Assembly: GCF_032586235.1 (NCBI RefSeq)
Contig: NZ_JAWHTD010000009.1
Span: 1-64,000 of the forward strand
DNA length: 64,000 bases
Source: Aestuariicoccus sp032586235
Lineage (GTDB): Bacteria > Pseudomonadota > Alphaproteobacteria > Rhodobacterales > Rhodobacteraceae
Direction: 5' to 3'
Shown here: piece after piece, positions 1 to 7,877 of the stretch
Layout of the letters: the number at the start of each line of letters is the position of its first letter
How positions within the stretch are numbered: position 1 is the stretch's first letter
Position numbers and translations under genes: made by a program
Notes under the pieces: model-generated
The model's input: only the letters and a program-made list of their open reading frames with translations
What the model was told of the DNA's origin: nothing
The model's database searches: none

Positions 1-2
1 CA

Positions 3-77
3 CCTCCACATATGGTGAATCACAAAATCCGGCACGTGGAAATCCCATCGATTCAGATTTCAAGGATGACGCTTTAG
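3..77 (+). CDS. possible 3' end of an unknown gene (partial at left edge)
   Basis: One plus-strand frame is open from the window edge and ends at a TAG at 75-77, giving about 24 residues ending in QISRMTL. It is followed after about 45 bases by a clear plus-strand intrinsic terminator, which is what one expects downstream of a gene end. A second frame is open to 142 but runs into the terminator stem and is less likely. Nothing in the short peptide allows a family call. The stretch is AT-richer than the rest of the window. Confidence 0.25.
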   Translation, partial: PPHMVNHKIRHVEIPSIQISRMTL

Positions 78-122
78 GAATACAGTCAGATTCGGCACGC
101 GCCTCAATGACGAAAAAGAACG

Positions 123-151
123 GCTACGCCCGGAATTGGGCGTAGCTTTTT
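123..151 (+). terminator. intrinsic terminator, plus strand
   Basis: A perfect 9-base-pair stem (GCTACGCCC at 123-131 with GGGCGTAGC at 138-146) closes a 6-base loop and is followed by five T. It would end transcripts entering from the left edge. Confidence 0.75.
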
Positions 152-437
152 CCGGCAAAGGCCACTCTTGGCCAGTCTTGCATCTGAACCGACCTGATCC
201 GAGGATTTTTCGGCTGATCGCACGACAAGCCCAAGACACCAAAAACCCCGCCAGAGGCGGGGCTATGTCGAAAGTGCAACCGCGTCCCAGTTTTCATTTG
301 ACAGCGTTGCCGTCAAATCCGGTATCTCTTCGGCCTCGCGACCTACTTTACCTCTTTTACGCGGTGTGTGAGGCGGGCGTTCTCACCTTACACCTTCAAA
401 ATCACTAGCAGCTAATTAGCGGCCAGTCGCTGCATAA
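152..437. other. non-coding stretch at the left margin
   Basis: I see no convincing gene here. Short open frames on both strands have no recognisable motif and overlap the terminators. The stretch holds a minus-strand terminator at 241-262. The remaining sequence to 437 would be the 3' untranslated region of the minus-strand nuclease-like gene. Composition is AT-richer than the chromosome to the right. Confidence 0.5.
241..262 (-). terminator. intrinsic terminator, minus strand
   Basis: The stem CCCCGCC (246-252) pairs with GGCGGGG (256-262) around a 3-base loop. Read on the minus strand it is followed by five T. It lies about 175 bases beyond the stop of the minus-strand gene ending at 438 and is the most likely end of that transcript. 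Confidence 0.7.
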
Positions 438-848
438 TCAAGTCCTCGTCCTCGGCTTGACGATCTTCAAGATCCCTTTGTCTCGCTTTTTATCAAGCTC
501 CGACTGAGTGATGAAATAACTTGAGCAGACGTGATAGTAGCCATCCGTTTCGTCTTTCTTAACGGTGAGCGCGACCAGAGCCGCTCCCGCGACCCCGGAA
601 ATGCGGCCGACGATTTCGATCTTACCGGGGTTCCTGTGGTCATCACCCAAATATGTAGGCGCAGACAGGATCTGAGACAGGTGCGGCACGATCAAGGGAA
701 CATCGTTGGGGTGCCGTTTCAACGCATGTTTCTGGGCAGGCGCAGAGAACTTGACCTCGCCGGGGTCAAGCTCGATCTTGAGGGGCCGGAAGATGTCTTC
801 GTCAGGCATCGTACCGGGAAATATGTCAAACGGCCTGGTCTTTGCCAT
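438..848 (-). CDS. putative BECR-fold (phage barnase/EndoU/colicin/RelE-like) nuclease
   Basis: A protein of 136 residues if it starts at the ATG at 846-848; a GTG eight codons upstream is the alternative, and neither has a strong ribosome binding site. The second half carries the pattern I associate with phage-encoded BECR-fold RNases: a conserved KHALKRHP stretch near residue 40, then PTYLGDD, a run of beta strands, and YYHVCSSYFI near the end followed by a basic KKRDKG segment. Families of this fold are typically toxin or phage-head-associated RNases. No antitoxin or phage structural gene is visible beside it. Base composition is lower in GC than its neighbours, suggesting recent acquisition. 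The family assignment is by pattern only and is moderate. Confidence 0.5.
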   Translation of the reverse strand: MAKTRPFDIFPGTMPDEDIFRPLKIELDPGEVKFSAPAQKHALKRHPNDVPLIVPHLSQILSAPTYLGDDHRNPGKIEIVGRISGVAGAALVALTVKKDETDGYYHVCSSYFITQSELDKKRDKGILKIVKPRTRT

Positions 849-1100
849 GTTGCGCCCGTTACTCGATACCACACGTCACGCGGAGGTAGAGCGTTTCGAC
901 CATCCACGCAACCGCGATCCCGGCAGGTGTTCCGCCTTTCTTCCGAAGATCTCGCTTCCGGACATGCGAAGACATACGGCGACCAAACGGAATTGATCGA
1001 GGTCTTGGATATGAAAGACCAATGGGCCAAGCCCGTTTCCCATCGCGAACAAACTCTGTCGCGCAAAGCGCAACGGGGTTTACCGCTGCCATGTCCCAGG
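849..1100. other. non-coding gap between the nuclease-like gene and the pyrophosphatase gene
   Basis: About 300 bases between two minus-strand genes. I find no open frame with recognisable content, no tRNA (a GGTAGAGCG-like string near 891 lacks the rest of a cloverleaf) and no repeat. Its right part carries the pyrophosphatase terminator. It probably also holds the promoter of the nuclease-like gene, but no confident -35/-10 pair was found. Confidence 0.4.
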
Positions 1101-1123
1101 AAAAAAGGCCGCGCATGGCGGCC
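1101..1123 (-). terminator. intrinsic terminator of ppaC
   Basis: GGCCGC (1107-1112) pairs with GCGGCC (1118-1123). On the minus strand the stem is followed by six T (1101-1106). It lies about 30 bases beyond the ppaC stop codon. Confidence 0.85.
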
Positions 1124-1155
1124 CCTTCTGTTTGTCTGTCTTGGCCCCCCGGGTC

Positions 1156-2076
1156 TCAGACCTTGAGGTTCGGTATGATCTGCTTTTTGCGGCTCATCAG
1201 CCCCGGCAGCACCACGGTGTCACCGGTGACCGTCGCGTCAAAGCTCTTCTCGGCCACGGTCTTGACCAGATCGTTGGGCACCAGCAGCGTCGCTTCCTCT
1301 TTCAGGATGTCGATGACGAAGAGCAGCACCTGATCGACGCCGTCTTCCTTGGCCACGTCGACCATCGTCGCCATCAGGCTGTCCTTGCGGTCCAGCGGGA
1401 TCTCGGGCGACGTGGTCTCGAGCACCGAGACCCGGAACTTGGTGCCGTCAACGGCGTATTCCTTGCTGTCCATGCGCAGCAGCTCGGCATCCGAAAAGGC
1501 GGACACGTCCGACTTGGCGGCGAACATCTGCGCGGCATACTCGGGGATGTCCACGCCCAGATCCTCGGCCAGCGCATGGGCGACGGCCTTGTCTTCCTGC
1601 GTCGTGGTGGGCGAGCGGAATTCCATCGTGTCCGACAGGATGCAGGTCAGCATCGCGCCCTTGATGGCCTTGGGCGCCTGCGCCAGGTCCTTGCCGATCA
1701 TCTTCCACATGATGGTCGCGGTGCAGGCCAGCGGCTCGATGCGGATGTCGATCGGCCCCTTGGTCTCCAGCCCGCCGACCAGCTTGTGATGGTCGATGAT
1801 GCCACGGATGTCGGCATTGTTGATGTTGGCGGGCAGCTCGGCGGGGTTGTTGGTGTCCACGATCACCACCGGCGCGCCGTCCTCGACATCGGCGATGATC
1901 GCCGGCTTCTCGAGCCCCCAATGCTCCAGCATGAACGCCGCTTCGGTGTTGGGCTCGCCCAGCAGCACCGGGCTTGCGGCCTCGCCTTTGATTTCGCTGA
2001 GATACCAGGCCCAGATGATCGGGCTGCCGGTGCTGTCGGTGTCGGGGGATTTATGTCCAAAAACCTGAGTCGTCAT
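1156..2076 (-). CDS. ppaC: manganese-dependent inorganic pyrophosphatase (family II)
   Basis: Hydrolyses cytosolic pyrophosphate to two phosphates, pulling biosynthetic reactions forward. The 306-residue protein has the family II DHH architecture: metal-binding FGHKSPDTD (His8, Asp12, Asp14), VIVDTNNP (Asp74), the DHH signature at residues 95-97 (IIDHHKLVGG), and a C-terminal DHHA2 domain ending in the substrate-binding SRKKQ at 295-299. The usual family length is about 305-310. I chose the ATG at 2074-2076 because GAGGA lies 8 bases upstream; another in-frame ATG two codons earlier is too close to that site. The gene is monocistronic, with its own terminator. Assignment is secure. Confidence 0.95.
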   Translation of the reverse strand: MTTQVFGHKSPDTDSTGSPIIWAWYLSEIKGEAASPVLLGEPNTEAAFMLEHWGLEKPAIIADVEDGAPVVIVDTNNPAELPANINNADIRGIIDHHKLVGGLETKGPIDIRIEPLACTATIMWKMIGKDLAQAPKAIKGAMLTCILSDTMEFRSPTTTQEDKAVAHALAEDLGVDIPEYAAQMFAAKSDVSAFSDAELLRMDSKEYAVDGTKFRVSVLETTSPEIPLDRKDSLMATMVDVAKEDGVDQVLLFVIDILKEEATLLVPNDLVKTVAEKSFDATVTGDTVVLPGLMSRKKQIIPNLKV

Positions 2077-2266
2077 CTGCATCGTCCTCGTGCATCGGAA
2101 TGTCCATTCGGCGCGCCTTATAGGCGTGCCGTGGGGGCTTGTCACCCACCAGCGCGCACCTGCGTCAACCCGCCGGCCCCACGACTAGCGCGTCACGCCC
2201 GCCACGGGCCCCGAGCCTCCCGGGGGCCGAGATACCAGGCGCGCGCCAACGGCGCGCACCGCTGGA

Positions 2267-3301
2267 TCACAGGTTGTCGGTCACGCGGAATCCCTCGGGG
2301 ATCGCGTCCACGCCCTCCAGCAGCAGATCGGCCATCACCTCGCCCACCTTCGGCGCCATGCCGAAGCCGATCTTGAACCCGCCGTTGGCCACGTAACGCC
2401 CTGCGCGCCCTGGCCAGGGGCCCAGCATCGGCGCGCGGCTGCGCGCGCGCGGGCGCACGCCGGCCCAGCGGCGGACCACCGGCGCGCCGTGCAAGAGCGG
2501 CAGCGCCGCGACCGCGCGGTCCAACAGCGCGTCGCATTGCGCATCGGTCAACACCGGATCGCCGAATTCCCGCTCCGAGGTGGACCCGATGGCGACCGTC
2601 CCGTCCGCATGGGGCACGATGTGCAGGCCGTCGACAAAGACCTGCGGGTCCTCCACCGCCGCGTGCCGCAGCAGCACAGCCTGCCCTTTCACGCCCACAC
2701 CCACCGGGCGCGCCAGCGCCTCGGACAGATCCGCCAGCCCGCGCCAGCCCGTGGCCCAGACCACCTGGCCACGGTCCGGAGCGTCGTCCACCACCTCGCC
2801 GCCCACCGCGCGCAGCGCCGCCACCAGCGCGCCGCAGGCGCGGGCTGGGTGCAGCCGCGCCGTCAGGCTGTCGAAGACCCAGCGCCCGGTCGGGCTGGCG
2901 GGCGCGAAAGCGCCCGGCTCGGACACGACCCGCCAGTCCGCCTGCCCGCGCCAGAGCTCCGCCGCGCCCACGGCGCGCGCCTCGGCCAGGGCCACCGCCG
3001 CCGCGTCGGCCAGGGGCTGCAGCCGGCCGGTGCGCCCATAGCCCGCCAGAACGCCGCCCGCAGCCTCGACCCCGCGCCACCAGTCCTCGGCCATCAACAG
3101 GCTGTCCAGCTGGAACGCCTTCTTGGCGTTCCAGTTCTCGGGTACATGCGGGGCCAGCGCGCCGACGATCCCGCCCGAGGACCCGGCGCCGGGGCCATAG
3201 GGGTCCACGACCCGCACTCGCGCCCCGCGCCGCGCACAGGCCCAAGCCACCGACAGGCCGAAAATCCCGGCCCCGCGAACGGTCACATCGACGCTTGCCA
3301 T
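2267..3301 (-). CDS. FAD-dependent oxidoreductase, DAO family (MnmC C-domain-like)
   Basis: A 344-residue flavoprotein of the D-amino-acid oxidase/glycine oxidase fold. The N-terminal dinucleotide fold has GAGIFG at residues 10-15, and the C-terminal part has the FAD-contacting NGGFKIGFGMAPK segment. It is divergent from mnmD with a 49-base gap. In MnmC of enteric bacteria an MnmD-type methyltransferase and a DAO-type oxidase are fused; here the same two activities lie side by side on opposite strands. By inference this protein could remove the carboxymethyl group from cmnm5(s2)U34 of tRNA, handing nm5(s2)U to MnmD. A small-molecule amine oxidase is the alternative. The fold is certain, the substrate is not. 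Confidence 0.75.
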   Translation of the reverse strand: MASVDVTVRGAGIFGLSVAWACARRGARVRVVDPYGPGAGSSGGIVGALAPHVPENWNAKKAFQLDSLLMAEDWWRGVEAAGGVLAGYGRTGRLQPLADAAAVALAEARAVGAAELWRGQADWRVVSEPGAFAPASPTGRWVFDSLTARLHPARACGALVAALRAVGGEVVDDAPDRGQVVWATGWRGLADLSEALARPVGVGVKGQAVLLRHAAVEDPQVFVDGLHIVPHADGTVAIGSTSEREFGDPVLTDAQCDALLDRAVAALPLLHGAPVVRRWAGVRPRARSRAPMLGPWPGRAGRYVANGGFKIGFGMAPKVGEVMADLLLEGVDAIPEGFRVTDNL

Positions 3302-3350
3302 TGGCGTTCAACCCTCGTTATTGCTCGGCCATTGCATAGGACATCCCGCA

Positions 3351-4028
3351 ATGCCCGACCACCCCGACAGCCTGACATGGCGCGACGGTGCGGTGCCGGT
3401 CTCGGCCCGCTTCGACGACCCGTATTATTCGCTCGACAACGGGCTCGCGGAAACGCGGCATGTCTTTCTGGCGGGCAACGGCCTGCCCGAGCGGTTCCGC
3501 GACGGCTTTCGTATCGCCGAGCTGGGCTTCGGCACCGGGCTCAACCTGCTGGCCGCGCTGCACCTCTGGCGCGAGAGCGGTCAGCCCGGGACCCTGCACT
3601 TCACCAGTTTCGAGGCCTTCCCCCTACCTGCCGCCGATATGATCCGCGCCCAAGCCGCCTTTCCCGAGCTCTCCGCGCTCGCCGCCGAACTCGCCCCTTA
3701 CTGGCAGCAAGGTGCGACCGAAATCGCCCTGCCCGATCTGAATTTCCGCCTGATCGCCGGCGACGCGCGGCAGACCCTGCCGCGCTGGGAGGGTCTGGCC
3801 GACGCCTGGTTCCTCGACGGCTTTTCCCCCGCCAAGAACCCCGAGTTGTGGGAGCCCGCCTTGCTGCGCGCCGTCGGCGACCACACGGCCCCAGGCGGAA
3901 CCGCCGCGACCTATTCCGCCGCGGGCGCGATCCGCCGCGCGCTGGCCGACGCCGGGTTCGAGGTCACCCGTGGCCCCGGCTATGGCCGCAAACGCCACAT
4001 GACCCTTGCCCGGATGCCCGCCACATGA
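3351..4028 (+). CDS. mnmD: tRNA 5-(aminomethyl)-2-thiouridine methyltransferase (MnmD)
   Basis: A 225-residue SAM-dependent methyltransferase that completes mnm5(s2)U at the wobble position of tRNA. Seen motifs are the family N-terminal DDPYYS at residues 22-27, the SAM-binding ELGFGTG (57-63), and WFLDGFSPAKNPELW, which carries the conserved DGFSP motif. It stands alone rather than fused to the oxidase domain found in enteric MnmC. The ATG at 3351 has an AGGA about 9 bases upstream and gives the typical length. Its stop codon overlaps the start of the next gene, so the two are translationally coupled. Confidence 0.88.
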   Translation: MPDHPDSLTWRDGAVPVSARFDDPYYSLDNGLAETRHVFLAGNGLPERFRDGFRIAELGFGTGLNLLAALHLWRESGQPGTLHFTSFEAFPLPAADMIRAQAAFPELSALAAELAPYWQQGATEIALPDLNFRLIAGDARQTLPRWEGLADAWFLDGFSPAKNPELWEPALLRAVGDHTAPGGTAATYSAAGAIRRALADAGFEVTRGPGYGRKRHMTLARMPAT

Positions 4029-4891
4029 CCACTCAGAACACCCGCCTCGGCATTTGGCTGATGGTGGTGACCACGTTCATCTTTGCCCTGCAGGACGGCC
4101 TCTCGCGCCATCTGGCCGGCGAGTACAACGCCATGATGGTGGTCATGGTCCGCTACTGGTTCTTTGCCGCCTTCGTCATGACGGTCGCATCCCGCCAGGC
4201 CGGAGGCCTGCGCGCCGCTGCCGCGTCCTCGATGCCCTGGGTTCAGGCCTTTCGCGGGGCGCTTCTGGCGCTCGAGATCAACGTGATGGTCGCAGGCTTC
4301 GTCTTTCTGGGGCTGGTCGAAAGCCACGCGGTCTTTGCCTGCTACCCGCTGCTGATCGCCGCCCTGTCCGGGCCGGTGCTGGGCGAGCATGTGGGCTGGC
4401 GGCGGTGGGCCGCCATCGCCGTGGGCTTCGTCGGCGTGCTGATCATCCTGCAACCCGATCAGGGCGTCTTTTCGCCCTATGCCGCGATCCCGCTGCTGGC
4501 GGCGCTGATGTTCGCGCTTTACGGGCTGCTGACGCGCTATGTCGGCCGGGTCGACAGCGCGGCCACGTCGTTCTTCTGGACCGGCACGGTCGGGGCGGTG
4601 GTGGCCACCGTGATCGGCATCTGGTTCTGGCAGAACATGACCCCGCCCGATTGGGGCTGGATGGCGATGCTCTGCATCACCGGGGCGATGGGGCATTACA
4701 CGCTGATCAAGTGCTACGAGGTCGCCGAGGCCAGCGCGGTGCAGCCCTTTGCCTATTTGCAGCTGGTCTTCGCCAGTGCCTTCGGGGTGTTTCTTTTCGG
4801 CGAGACGATCCGCGCCAACGTCGCCTTCGGCGCGGGGCTGATCGTGGCGGCGGGGCTATTCACCCTCTGGCGCGCGCGGCAAAAGGGTTGA
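4025..4891 (+). CDS. DMT-superfamily (EamA) transporter
   Basis: A 288-residue inner-membrane protein with about ten hydrophobic segments arranged as two EamA repeats, typical of drug/metabolite exporters. The start ATG at 4025 overlaps the mnmD stop (ATGA), so it shares that transcript. The substrate cannot be read from sequence. Its 3' end overlaps the convergent lytic transglycosylase gene by 36 bases, so neither gene has its own terminator in a spacer. There is no evidence linking its function to tRNA modification beyond co-transcription. Confidence 0.88.
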   Translation: MTTQNTRLGIWLMVVTTFIFALQDGLSRHLAGEYNAMMVVMVRYWFFAAFVMTVASRQAGGLRAAAASSMPWVQAFRGALLALEINVMVAGFVFLGLVESHAVFACYPLLIAALSGPVLGEHVGWRRWAAIAVGFVGVLIILQPDQGVFSPYAAIPLLAALMFALYGLLTRYVGRVDSAATSFFWTGTVGAVVATVIGIWFWQNMTPPDWGWMAMLCITGAMGHYTLIKCYEVAEASAVQPFAYLQLVFASAFGVFLFGETIRANVAFGAGLIVAAGLFTLWRARQKG

Positions 4892-6814
4892 GCCGGTCAG
4901 CTCTTGCGAAAACGGCACCGGATGCGGGTTCAGGCCGAGCCGCGCGCGGTAGACCGGCAGGCTTTCGGTCACGCGCATGACATAGTTGCGGGTCTCGTTG
5001 AAGGGGATCAGCTCGATCCAGTCGACGATGTCGATCCCGCTCCGGCGCGGATCGCCGCGCTCTTCCATCCAGCGGATAGGGCGTGACGGCCCGGCGTTGT
5101 AACCCGCCGCCATCATCACCGCGTTGCCGTCGAACCGCTCGGCCAGTTCGGCCAGATAGGCCGCGCCCAGCGTGGCGTTATAGGCCGGGTCGTCGAGCAA
5201 ACCCGCCAGCGAATAGTCGAGCCCCAGCTTGCCCGACACTTCCCGCGCCGTGCCCGGCATCAGCTGCATCAGCCCGCGCGCGCCTGCACCCGACACCACA
5301 CGCGGGTCGAATTCCGATTCGCGGCGCGCGATGGCCAGCACCAGTTCCGTGGGCACCGGATTCTTGCGCCCGATCAGATCGGGATGCAGCGCGTAATAGG
5401 GCCCCGGCAGCTCGATACCCGACTGCGCCGCGCGCTTGCCCAGCATGACCTGCATATGCGGGCGGTTCATTTCCTCCAGCATGGCGCCCATCTGGCCGAT
5501 CTGCGTCCGGTCGAGCGATTCCGCCAGATGTGTCAGAAAGCGTTCCGACAGCACCGTCTCGCCCGAGGCCAGCAGCAGGATTGCCGCCTGATAGACCGAG
5601 GATTTGGTGAAAGGCGCCGTGCGCCAGTCGGGAAAGGTCTCTGTCCCCGCAAGCTGCGGGTCGGGCGGCAGGCCCCCGGCCTCGGCGGCCAGCAGGCCGT
5701 AGAACGAGGTCTGATAGCGCGCTCCTGCGACATAGGCCTCGGCCGCGGCGTCGTTCTGGCCCAGAGCCTCATGGGCGCGGCCGATCCAATAGCCCGCGCG
5801 GCCCAGCGAAATCGGTGTCTCGACCGCGTCGCGGTGGTTCTGGAAATGCGCCAGCGCGCGGGCGGGTTCATTGAGAAACCGCAGCGACAGATAGCCCGAC
5901 AGCCACTCCAGATCGGCGTAATCCGACCCCTCGGTCAGCCCGTGGGCCGAGGCGATGCGATAGGCGCGCGCGGGATCGCCGCCGCGCATCAACTGCCGCG
6001 CAAGATCGCGGCGCTCGCGCGCCCAGGCCCAGGGCTCGCCCAGCGCGTCTGCAGTGACCGAACGTTCCAGCAAGAGCTCGATCGCATCGGCGTCGCGGCC
6101 CTTGCGCGCGCGCCAACGGAACCGCTCGTAGGCCAGACCGGGATGGTCGCGCAGTTTTTCCGGCACCGCCGCGATCATCGCGTCGACCCCCGGCGCGTTG
6201 TTGCGCAGCGCCAGCCGCGCCTTGGCCAGCGCCTGCCAATCCTCGCCCACCAGCGGCACCATGCGCCGGGCGTTGACCTCCCAGCCGCGCCAGAGCGCCA
6301 TGTCCAGCCGGGCAATGTGATGCGCCCGCAATTGCGGCCGCCATTCGGCCAGCAGCGCCGCCTGTTCCTCGTCGCTCATCGCCAGGGTGCGCCAGGCAAT
6401 GACCACGTCGGCCTCTGCCAGACCGGGATCGCCCTTGGCCACATGCGCGCGCGCCAGCGCCAGCGCACCGGTGCCGGTCTGCGGCCGGCTGTCGCCGAAA
6501 AAGGCCAGAACCGCGTCGTGACCCGCCTCGGCCATGGCGATCTCGGACTTTTCGCGCAGATAGGGCAGCCCGGGCCAGTCGGGATTGCGCGCAAGGAAAT
6601 CCATGACCTGGCCGGCATCGCCATTGCCCGCGCGCAGGTGGTGCCAGAGGATCACATCCAGCGCGACCTGCCCGTCGCCGCGCGCCTCGATCTGGGCGGC
6701 GGCCCAGTTGCCGTCGCGCAGCGCCTCCATCGCGCGGGCCAGCGGGCGGTCCGCCCCCTGCGCCAGAACCGGCATCGCCAGCACACAGAACACCAAGGCA
6801 AGAAGACGCGACAT
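4856..6814 (-). CDS. soluble lytic murein transglycosylase (Slt family)
   Basis: A periplasmic enzyme of 652 residues that cleaves peptidoglycan glycan strands to 1,6-anhydromuramoyl products. It has a signal peptide (MSRLLALVFCVLAMPVLA), a long alpha-helical superhelical region, and a C-terminal SLT domain at about residues 485-610. That domain contains ARRESEFDP with the catalytic Glu, GLMQLMPGTA and MAAGYNAGPSR. Domain order and length match Slt70. It is divergent from dapA, which supplies the diaminopimelate branch used for peptidoglycan and lysine. The 3' end runs into the convergent DMT transporter gene. Confidence 0.92.
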   Translation of the reverse strand: MSRLLALVFCVLAMPVLAQGADRPLARAMEALRDGNWAAAQIEARGDGQVALDVILWHHLRAGNGDAGQVMDFLARNPDWPGLPYLREKSEIAMAEAGHDAVLAFFGDSRPQTGTGALALARAHVAKGDPGLAEADVVIAWRTLAMSDEEQAALLAEWRPQLRAHHIARLDMALWRGWEVNARRMVPLVGEDWQALAKARLALRNNAPGVDAMIAAVPEKLRDHPGLAYERFRWRARKGRDADAIELLLERSVTADALGEPWAWARERRDLARQLMRGGDPARAYRIASAHGLTEGSDYADLEWLSGYLSLRFLNEPARALAHFQNHRDAVETPISLGRAGYWIGRAHEALGQNDAAAEAYVAGARYQTSFYGLLAAEAGGLPPDPQLAGTETFPDWRTAPFTKSSVYQAAILLLASGETVLSERFLTHLAESLDRTQIGQMGAMLEEMNRPHMQVMLGKRAAQSGIELPGPYYALHPDLIGRKNPVPTELVLAIARRESEFDPRVVSGAGARGLMQLMPGTAREVSGKLGLDYSLAGLLDDPAYNATLGAAYLAELAERFDGNAVMMAAGYNAGPSRPIRWMEERGDPRRSGIDIVDWIELIPFNETRNYVMRVTESLPVYRARLGLNPHPVPFSQELTGSTLLPRAPEGE

Positions 6815-6963
6815 GAGCTTGCAATTTCCGTGCCGAAAAGGAATAGACCCATATCAGGATATCGCGCGCGCGGCGGCCTTCAACTCACAATCCCGGGGGG
6901 AGCCGCGAAAAGCCGCGCATCATCGCCGGAGCTCCGGCGCAACCGAACCAAAAGGAGCGTGTC

Positions 6964-7839
6964 ATGTTTAAGGGGTCAATGCCTGCCCTGGTCACCCCGT
7001 TCAAGGACGGTGCGGTGGATTTCGAGACGCTCAAACGCCTGGTCGAATGGCATATCGAACAGGGCAGCCACGGGCTTGTGCCGGTGGGCACCACGGGCGA
7101 ATCGCCGACGCTCAGCCATGCCGAACACGAGGCGGTGGTGGAATGCGTCGTGCAGACCTCGGCCGGACGGCTGCCGGTGATCGCCGGGGCCGGGTCGAAC
7201 AACACCACCGAGACGATCCGCTTTCTGCAACACGCCGAGCGGGTCGGCGCGGATGCGGCGCTGGTGGTGACGCCCTATTACAACCGCCCCACCCAGGCCG
7301 GCATGATCGCGCATTTCACCATGGCGCATGACAGCTGCACCCTGCCGATCATCATCTACAACATCCCCGGCCGGTCGGCCGTGGACATGACGCCCGACAC
7401 GATGGGCGAACTGGCGAAACTGCCGCGCATCGTCGGGGTCAAGGATTCGACCGGCGATCTGTCGCGCGTCAGCGCGCAGCGCATCACCTGCGGCAAGGAC
7501 TTCCTGCAGATCTCGGGCGAGGACCCGCTGGCGCATGGCTTTCACGCGCATGGCGGCGTGGGCTGCATCTCGGTCACGGCGAATGTGGCGCCGCGGCTCT
7601 GCGCGGATCTGCAAGAGGCTTGCCTGGCGGGCGACTTTGCCAAGGCGCTGGAATTGCAGGACCGGCTGATGCCCCTGCATCAGGCGATCTTTACCGAGCC
7701 GGGGCTCTGCGGTGCCAAGTACGGCATGTCCAAGCTTGGTCTCTGCGCCGAGGACGTGCGCCCGCCGCTCTTGCCGCTGACAGAACCGACGCGCGCCAAG
7801 ATGGACGCGGCGATGCGCCACGCGGGCCTGCTGAACTGA
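6964..7839 (+). CDS. dapA: 4-hydroxy-tetrahydrodipicolinate synthase
   Basis: Condenses pyruvate with aspartate semialdehyde, the first committed step of the diaminopimelate/lysine pathway, in the cytoplasm. The 291-residue TIM barrel shows all active-site features: GTTGES at 42-47, the tyrosines at 106 and 132 (IIIYNIPG), and the Schiff-base lysine at 160 in VGVKDSTGD. The ATG has AAGGAG 8 bases upstream. It is monocistronic, closed by a perfect 12-bp hairpin shared with the convergent peptidase gene. A second pathway gene, dapB, lies at 17.9 kb. Confidence 0.97.
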   Translation: MFKGSMPALVTPFKDGAVDFETLKRLVEWHIEQGSHGLVPVGTTGESPTLSHAEHEAVVECVVQTSAGRLPVIAGAGSNNTTETIRFLQHAERVGADAALVVTPYYNRPTQAGMIAHFTMAHDSCTLPIIIYNIPGRSAVDMTPDTMGELAKLPRIVGVKDSTGDLSRVSAQRITCGKDFLQISGEDPLAHGFHAHGGVGCISVTANVAPRLCADLQEACLAGDFAKALELQDRLMPLHQAIFTEPGLCGAKYGMSKLGLCAEDVRPPLLPLTEPTRAKMDAAMRHAGLLN

Positions 7840-7840
7840 T

Positions 7841-7871
7841 GGTGACGGGGCCGCGTGACGGCCCCGTCACC
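7841..7871. terminator. bidirectional stem-loop between dapA and the M16 gene
   Basis: A perfect 12-base inverted repeat (GGTGACGGGGCC at 7841-7852 with GGCCCCGTCACC at 7860-7871) around a 7-base loop fills the 38-base gap between two convergent stops. It has no T run, so it may stabilise 3' ends or terminate weakly in both directions. Confidence 0.6.
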
Positions 7872-7877
7872 GCCCGG

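Noticed and set aside
2..142. Second open frame from the left edge
   Set aside because: It runs through the stem of a good terminator; the frame ending at 77 fits the terminator position better.
885..935. tRNA-like string GGTAGAGCG in the left-margin gap
   Set aside because: No acceptor, anticodon or T arm could be built around it on either strand.
2489..4024. Long plus-strand open frame leading into the DMT transporter
   Set aside because: It is antisense to the FAD oxidoreductase and out of frame with mnmD; its upstream part has only low-complexity Arg/Ala/Pro composition.
2267..4028. A single mnmC gene broken by a frameshift
   Set aside because: The two parts are on opposite strands and start next to each other, so they cannot be one broken gene.
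5384..7180. Large plus-strand open frame opposite the lytic transglycosylase
   Set aside because: It is a high-GC shadow with no motifs, opposite a clear enzyme and overlapping dapA in another frame.
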